DNA of 64,000 bases from Ptychodera flava (lineage: Eukaryota > Hemichordata > Enteropneusta > Ptychoderidae). Location of the stretch: NCBI RefSeq assembly GCF_041260155.1, contig NC_091947.1:29101615-29165614 (forward strand). Reading direction: 5' to 3'. The position numbers were made by a program, and so were the translations under genes. Under the pieces are notes generated by a model. The model searched no databases. It was given only the letters and a program-made list of their open reading frames with translations, and was not told the origin of the DNA. The first letter of the stretch is position 1. The number at the start of each line of letters is the position of its first letter. Positions 59,001 through 64,000 of this stretch are shown piece by piece.

Positions 59001-62000
59001 GAAATATATTTTTACTCTGCCTTGCTACGTTTCACAGAAAATGTGTTTGTCATTTGAGCATTTTTCATATTTACTGGAATTATTTTGTGCATCCCATTCA
59101 GTTTCCATTGACATCTGTTTACATTACAGATCATAGATCCTGTGCTGAGACTGGGGTTGAATTAATGAGACCTTATTTACACGAGTTCCTGACAGCAGCA
59201 TATGAAGATTACGACATTGTAATCTGGTGTGAGTATTCCATGACTTGCAATATGATGATATGGGCAGGGATGAAGATGTGCCTCAGTGGTTTTGTGCACT
59301 TTCTTACTGTGCCTGAGGTCAGGGGTTCAAGCCCTGCTTATCCCAAATTTCCAGTAAAGAGGTCCACCATCACCATTGATAACACTGGGTTTGGGCTGAA
59401 CCATTGAGGTGGAAGGGTTTCAAGACACCTATATAGGTCAGCATGCTTGAATATGTTTGATGAGAGTGAGGTAACTGGTCCAATGCATGCTGCAGAAAAC
59501 AGACTGATAGTTGAGGAATATTTGTGTGACATGATTCAATGTAATTATTAATTTTTTGTGAACATGATTGTAAGTAGAACTTCGGTGTCCATAGCCAACA
59601 AAACATACATTTTATCATGAGAGCATTCCAAACTGATTAAATAAATTGACCTTCATTTAGAAGCAAAACCAAATTTACCCTTTCTGTGTGCTACCGCATC
59701 ATTTGGTAATTCTTGTTTCCTTCAGCTGCTACAAGTATGAAGTGGATTGAAGCTAAGATGAAAGAGTTAGGTGTGACTGGTAATCCCAACTATAAGTTGA
59801 CTTTCATTCTGGACAGTGCCGCCATGATCACAGTCTTTACTCAGAAATATGGAGTCGTAGAGGTAAGTCGTCCTTTATCAGTTAAATTGTTGAAATATTA
59901 TTTTAACAGCGGAAAACAACTTGCTTGAGAATATAACTGTGGACTCTACTGGTCAATACCTTGCGTGGGCATGATTTGAATTTGTTTAGAAAATTGAGTT
60001 TCCATTGTCAAGGTTGAAAGGAAATGAATAATTCAGTCTGTGCTCAATACCCTTACCATAGAGAGTGGAAGCCATTTTGAATTTCGAAGATTGTGGAAAA
60101 TTTTAGGTAGTTTTCCTCTATGATACAAAACTTTGATAGTCAATGATTTTAATTCTTTACTTTGAAAGCGAAACCTTTGTAAGTCTTCATCCACAGAGTA
60201 TGAAAAAATTACAAAGAGTGTATTACCACAACTAGACAAGGTCACAAATGCCTAATATTCTCTCTTCATGTTACTTTCTGATGTTTGTGGTTTGAACAAT
60301 CACTTTTTGTCGTCTGGATTGATTCCATAAATACATTTTGTCACACTATGCCATGTGGATACAGTACATATACAAACACTTCAAAGTGATGCAGATAGCA
60401 TAAACTTAAAGAAATGATGGTGTGACATCAATGATATTTGGTGATACACTATCACTGCCTCCAGTAATTTATAAATAGATCATTTGCAACTCCACAAATG
60501 CTGCAAACAGAAAGCAAACCAAGAAGCAGTCATCATCATCATCAAACAGCTACAGGCACATCTAAGAATGGCTGCCAGGCAACCAGTTTGAGTCACATCA
60601 CTTTTAAAAAACTGATGTACATGTATGTGCTGTTCGATGAAAGAAATTCACTAGCATATGCCTGTGAACAAATTGAATCAAAACTGTAGCCAATTAGTCA
60701 TTCAGACTTTACTTCAAACCAGAAGTCATGAGTTTCCAAGTCTGCATCTTCCCTAACTTGTTTGCAAATATTCGTGATCATTTCCAGACCAAACCCCTTG
60801 GAGTTGTTTGGGGAAAGTTTGAAGAATACAGCAGCAAGACGACAATCATGTTTGATGACATCAGGAGAAATTTTTTGATGAATCCACAAAATGGACTGAG
60901 AGTAAGTAAAGTCATCCAAATTAGCAATTTCATTAAACTCCCACAAGAATATCAGTCCACCAATGTAGCAATTCCGTAATATAACTAGCATGTATACCTT
61001 TTTTCTCAAGTCTCAACGTTTATGGAGTAATGATAATATTTATGATTCCTTTCATAGTATGATAATTTCTTATTGACCAGTTCACCATTTTAACTCCTGT
61101 GACGTTAACCTCTGACAATGATTCTACTCCGGAATAAAAAGGACGCGATGCGTTCTACAGACTCAGTACGCCCAAGAGATCACGTGATTGCGGTAAAAAC
61201 AAACCCACATGTGCTCTCACGTGTGTGGAAATACATGTTCGTCTATGCGCGTTTACACATGTGGGTTTGTTTGTACCGTGGTCAATTCGAATTCCGGGTT
61301 TGACCTATTGTGTCACTATTTCTGTTCACTGTATCAGCTACAATTTCTTGGTCTGCTTATGATTATACTCATTCATGTTAATGTCTGGAGTAGACAGATA
61401 TTCCATCGTTAACAACAATGTATCATGCCAACAATGTTGACTTGCAAATACTAAATGTTTCAACATGTAGAATAGGAGACTGTGGTGAAACATTGAGCAA
61501 CATTGCTGAAAAATTGCCGAGCAAGATTGCAAATTTTTTCTCAGCACAGTATATTCCAAATTTAGAAAGCATGGAATCAAATGTCATTTTGTCTCTTCAT
61601 TGTTTGTTAAGATGATAATTTATTGTATTGTTTCAGTGTCATCTTTAGTGGCAGGCACATGAGCAGTAATTCACTTCCAGATTCGTTACTTACAAAGATA
61701 GTTGGGGTGAAAAATAGTACAGACGTTTGAGTTTTGATAACTGCACTGATTCTTGTTTGGCTTGAGCATGGATTTGAAATATTTTTGCACAGATCACTGT
61801 CTGTTTGAATCACAATGCAGACTGTTGTGAATGATGGCTGTAACATTCTGTAGTAATATTGGAGTTATAAGGCCCATGAAAATTGTAGCAATGAGCGTTA
61901 ATTTAGGCAAAAACACCTCTGGGGTGCTATTTTCATCACTAACTCAAAATTTCTATAGGAAAAATTTATTAGTACTCAAACTGATATTGTTTTAACACCT

Positions 62001-62844
62001 GTCAAGAGGATTTGTGCCGCTGAATGTTTTAAGATAAGAGAATTTAACTCAACACTACTGTGGTGGCCTATGGAAAATCAATTACAGAACTTGTACAAGT
62101 GATAGACTCTATTCAAATAAGTTATCATTATCAACTGCGTGTATATCATTATCAAAGTTTCCTGGCAACATGGTTCAAGTTTTCCTTGTGATCATTGTGT
62201 TTCTCTGACAAAATTCATGATATTAATATTTGTTTTAATGGTTGACATTTGTGTTGTATGACCTTGAAAGTTGTTACTCTTGATTCATTTACAATATCCG
62301 ACAGAACTGTAAGGTTCTATACAATAAGTACTATATTATTTATTCATAATATTATGAAATATTTCAATAATTTTCATTATCTGCTATTGTTTATGTGCAA
62401 CAGTTATAGCAACCTAATATTCTGTAATGTCAGAAAAGGATTAGAATCTTTGTTGAATTTCACATGTACTTAGAATGTATAAAGAAGACAATGCATTATT
62501 TTGGTAAACAAGTTCTTCAATTCATTTAATGGTATGTCCTTTCACTTGAACTAATGATATTCCGGTAATCCTTGAATTTCCTAGGGACAGTGTCTTGGTT
62601 GGAGTGAACCACTTGATGATATGTTTTGGTGCAGCAGTTAAAAATGTTCAATATTAAAACATTAATAGTCTTCTGGTTTGTTTCCCCTCAGATTAGACCA
62701 TTCCGAGAAGCTCATCTAAATCGGCAGCATGACAAAGAACTACTTAAGCTATCCAAGTACCTGAAAAATATTGCATCTCTGGATGATTTTAGTCACCTTA
62801 ATCACAAACACTGGGAAAAATACCGACCGGAAAGTTCATCATAG
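56050..62844 (+). CDS. UBLCP1: UBLCP1, ubiquitin-like domain CTD/proteasome phosphatase (7 exons)
   Basis: Nuclear HAD-family Ser/Thr phosphatase that binds the 26S proteasome and dephosphorylates its regulatory particle, restraining nuclear proteasome activity. Exons 56050-56212, 57200-57377, 58549-58664, 59130-59228, 59726-59862, 60788-60901, 62692-62844; all junctions are in frame with GT-AG sites. Two adjacent ATGs (56050, 56053) give 319 or 318 aa; human UBLCP1 has 318. The ubiquitin-like domain covers about residues 1-80 ([30 protein letters not shown]). The phosphatase domain follows, with DVDYT (145-149, nucleophile and acid/base Asp), [30 protein letters not shown] (motif II) and [18 protein letters not shown] (motif III/IV). 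Nearly identical to the vertebrate protein in the catalytic core. Introns are rich in small mobile elements. Confidence 0.98.
56537..56578. repeat. Small hairpin GTGGAGGGAC
   Basis: GTGGAGGGAC (56537-56546) and GTCCCTCCAC (56569-56578) form a perfect 10-bp stem around about 22 bases. GTGGAGGGACC recurs singly near 57018, and GAGGGACCGTG at about 53528, so the motif belongs to a small dispersed repeat. Confidence 0.6.
57413..57746. mobile_element. Tc1/mariner-type MITE in UBLCP1 intron 2
   Basis: Ends of about 30 bp, TACCGTTAAAGTCATTTTAT then AAGACGCGTCT, are inverted at the right side (CTTTAACGGTA) with 2-3 mismatches. The target dinucleotide TA is present on both sides. The interior repeats GGGTGCGACTTATAAT three times, as in pogo-type MITEs. 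Non-coding. It abuts the next element directly. Confidence 0.75.
57747..58096. mobile_element. Hairpin element split by a palindromic MITE
   Basis: CATAGACTGAAAGATCCATC begins a hairpin whose right half (AGCGATGGATCT) is cut off and resumes as GTCTATG after 58089. It is the same family as 28063-28126. The interruption is the TTAA MITE at 57814-58085. Confidence 0.6.
57814..58089. mobile_element. 272-bp palindromic MITE, copy 2
   Basis: 57814-58085 is homologous to 48536-48851 (AGGGACACAGTCGGCC at the left, GGCCACTTTGTCCCT at the right; shared ACCATCGC-AAAATGAATT and inverse). The target is TGAA at the left (a decayed TTAA) and TTAA at 58086-58089. Confidence 0.75.
58240..58330 (-). repeat. 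Dispersed repeat, SINE-body related, copy in intron 2
   Basis: The complement of this segment matches the body after the tRNA-like head at 59345-59425 (shared GGTGATAATGAG-like core and TGGCTGAACCATTGGGGTGA). No tRNA head is attached here. Confidence 0.4.
59267..59425 (+). mobile_element. tRNA-derived SINE in UBLCP1 intron 4
   Basis: 59267-59344 folds like a tRNA: acceptor halves GGGATGA and TTATCCC, a T arm with perfect 5-bp stem CAGGG / CCCTG around GTTCAAG, and Pol III boxes A (TGTGCCTCAGTGG, 59277) and B (GGTTCAAGCC, 59324). A non-tRNA body follows (AGGTCCACCATCACCATTG onward), and related bodies occur in reverse at 58240-58330 and 62868-62945. The continuing body and the imperfect anticodon arm favour a SINE over a working tRNA gene. 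Confidence 0.6.
61118..61295. repeat. ~170-bp hairpin-bearing repeat, copy 1 (UBLCP1 intron 6)
   Basis: It shares GTTCTACAGACTCAGTA, GATCACGTGATTG and GTTTGTTTGTACCGTGGTC with 63276-63447, about 75 percent identical by eye. The inner part is a stem-loop: ACAAACCCACATGTG against CACATGTGGGTTTGT (perfect 15 bp). Confidence 0.7.
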
Positions 62845-62867
62845 AGAGTGAACTAACGTTTGTATTT

Positions 62868-62945
62868 TAAACCCTTTCACCACCATGGTTTGGCCGAAAG
62901 CCATTGTTATCAATGGTGATTGTGGACCTGTTTACAGGGAATTGG
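62868..62945 (-). repeat. Dispersed repeat, SINE-body related, copy after UBLCP1
   Basis: The complement reads AGGTCCACAATCACCATTGA and later CCAAACCATGGTGGTGAAAG, matching the SINE body at 59345-59425. It lies in the probable 3' UTR of UBLCP1. Confidence 0.45.
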
Positions 62946-63275
62946 GGGTGAACATTTTAAAAGACTGCACAATGCAAAATCTGTATCAGCAGATTGATAA
63001 GTTTGTTGCTTGCAGATGGATATTGGAACGGAAGATGCAACAATCATGAAGAGATGTTGATTTTCACATAATGGTGTGAAACAGTGGCTTTTAGGGCTGG
63101 ATGTATTTCACTGCATTTGATGTTCATATCCCATGCAGTCTCTTAAAATTATTACAAGACTGCATCCTTCTCAGCACAAACTGTATCAGTATTATATTTC
63201 ATCCCCTTCCCTTGCTACAGATCAGATTCATCATCTCCCCAATTTGATTCAGAGATATGTATGCAAAACTGTGAT

Positions 63276-63447
63276 GGAAGGGTTCTACCCTGGAATAAAC
63301 TGGACCAGATGTGTTCTACAGACTCAGTATGCCCAACAGATCATGTGATGGCAGTACAAACAAACCTATGTGCACAAACGTGTATGGAAATACACATATT
63401 TCTGAGCATGTTTGTGCACATGGATTTGTTTGTACCATGGTCACAGT
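63276..63447. repeat. ~170-bp hairpin-bearing repeat, copy 2 (3' of UBLCP1)
   Basis: Direct copy of 61118-61295, with arms ACAAACCTATGTGCAC and GTGCACATGGATTTGT. The arms have changed less than the loop, as in hairpin MITEs. Confidence 0.7.
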
Positions 63448-64000
63448 AAGTGAGGCTACCCACAATTCCACAACCTAGAATTAAAGGCTTTTTCAATTTT
63501 ATCAGTTTCTTAACATTTTTTAGCTTACAGGATTATTTGTTTAAACTATGTTCCAAAATTATTGATTATGTATAAAATTCAAGAGTAAATTCAATAAGAA
63601 GTCGATGTTTGGAGGTGCTAAAAATTGCACACTTGTCAAGGTAAAGTTATCAAAAACTAAGATGGTCTCATCATACCACCTGCCAGACATGCAAATTTCC
63701 TTTGTTACAAACATAACAAAAATCAATACCCTTTCTTTTGGCAACACAGATGAAACTTATTCCCTTAGTTTCCTTGAAAATATTGTGTATGGCTGACAAA
63801 AATCTCTGTCGACAAAATTACAAAATTGCTATCCGCAGAAAAGGGGTTGATCTTCTCATAATTCACAGTGAGAAATCAGAAAATTATGGTTATCAGAACT
63901 ATGTTGCCAGAATTTTGAAATATGGACCGAGTCGTTCTGTGTACAGAAGAAATTTGCTTCAGTTCAGTGAGTGATCTCCGTGTGTACAGATCATGGAGAA

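Larger units (their letters stand above)
62845..64000. other. 3' flank of UBLCP1
   Basis: It holds one SINE-body copy and one hairpin repeat copy. A frame at 63738-63974 encodes a basic 78-codon peptide (KIAIRRKGVDLLIIHSEKSE) that I do not recognise; it has no neighbouring exons and is not called. Confidence 0.4.

Noticed and set aside
59267-59344. Functional tRNA gene
   Set aside because: The acceptor and T arms pair well, but the anticodon stem is imperfect and the unit continues into a body repeated elsewhere, so a SINE is the better call.
63738-63974. 78-codon basic frame as a possible exon of a next gene
   Set aside because: No recognised family and no partner exon in the window; too weak to call.
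1-64000. CRISPR arrays, bacterial operons, prophage or insertion sequences
   Set aside because: The window is clearly animal nuclear DNA with spliced genes; the tandem arrays have no spacer structure.

Overview
The window is a gene-sparse, AT-rich stretch of an animal nuclear genome. The genes have many small exons, GT-AG introns of about 0.2 to 13 kb, and a dense load of non-autonomous DNA transposons. The proteins (a Cdc25 phosphatase, two clarin-family membrane proteins, UBLCP1) are clearly metazoan, and UBLCP1 is very close to the vertebrate protein. The repeat types (satellite-bearing Helitron-like elements, long palindromic MITEs, minisatellite-filled elements) suit a marine invertebrate such as a hemichordate, cephalochordate or mollusc; I cannot fix the phylum. 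I saw no reverse transcriptase, integrase or intact transposase, although exhaustive homology search was not possible.

Layout. 1-1749: 5' flank with E2F-like sites. 1750-9774 (+): cdc25, 12 coding exons, 668 aa. 10768-12596: a 1.8-kb element with terminal inverted repeats (TIRs), a 7-bp target duplication and an internal 212-bp tandem array. 17109-19710 (-): clarin-like gene A, 3 exons, 260 aa. 21171-25292: a 4.1-kb foldback structure with nested TTAA elements. 25616-31253 (+): an unrecognised gene of at least five exons. 36914-53433 (-): clarin-like gene B, 3 exons, 243 aa, with intron 2 carrying a Helitron/pearl-like satellite element and the 13-kb intron 1 carrying a 4.5-kb minisatellite-filled TIR element plus several MITEs. 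56050-62844 (+): UBLCP1, 7 exons, 318-319 aa, with nested MITEs, a tRNA-derived SINE and hairpin repeats in its introns.

The genes do not form a pathway. Cdc25 is the cell-cycle phosphatase activating cyclin-dependent kinases; UBLCP1 is the nuclear proteasome phosphatase; the clarins are four-pass membrane proteins, in vertebrates linked to sensory hair cells. The two clarin genes share strand, exon number, splice phases and an exactly 180-bp middle exon, so they are old paralogues flanking the unknown gene.

The most unusual objects are mobile. (1) At 41479-46023 an element with 24-bp TIRs and a perfect 8-bp target duplication consists almost wholly of a 56/60-bp minisatellite that reverses orientation, so its RNA would fold on itself; it also places dozens of perfect GTAAGT donor-like hexamers in the sense strand of the clarin B intron. 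(2) A TIR family with 7-bp target duplications is present both as a 1.8-kb element and as a 32-bp remnant of two TIR tips, 49 bp upstream of the UBLCP1 start. (3) Four piggyBac-like MITEs at TTAA occur, two of them inside a tandem array whose neighbouring units show the empty site.
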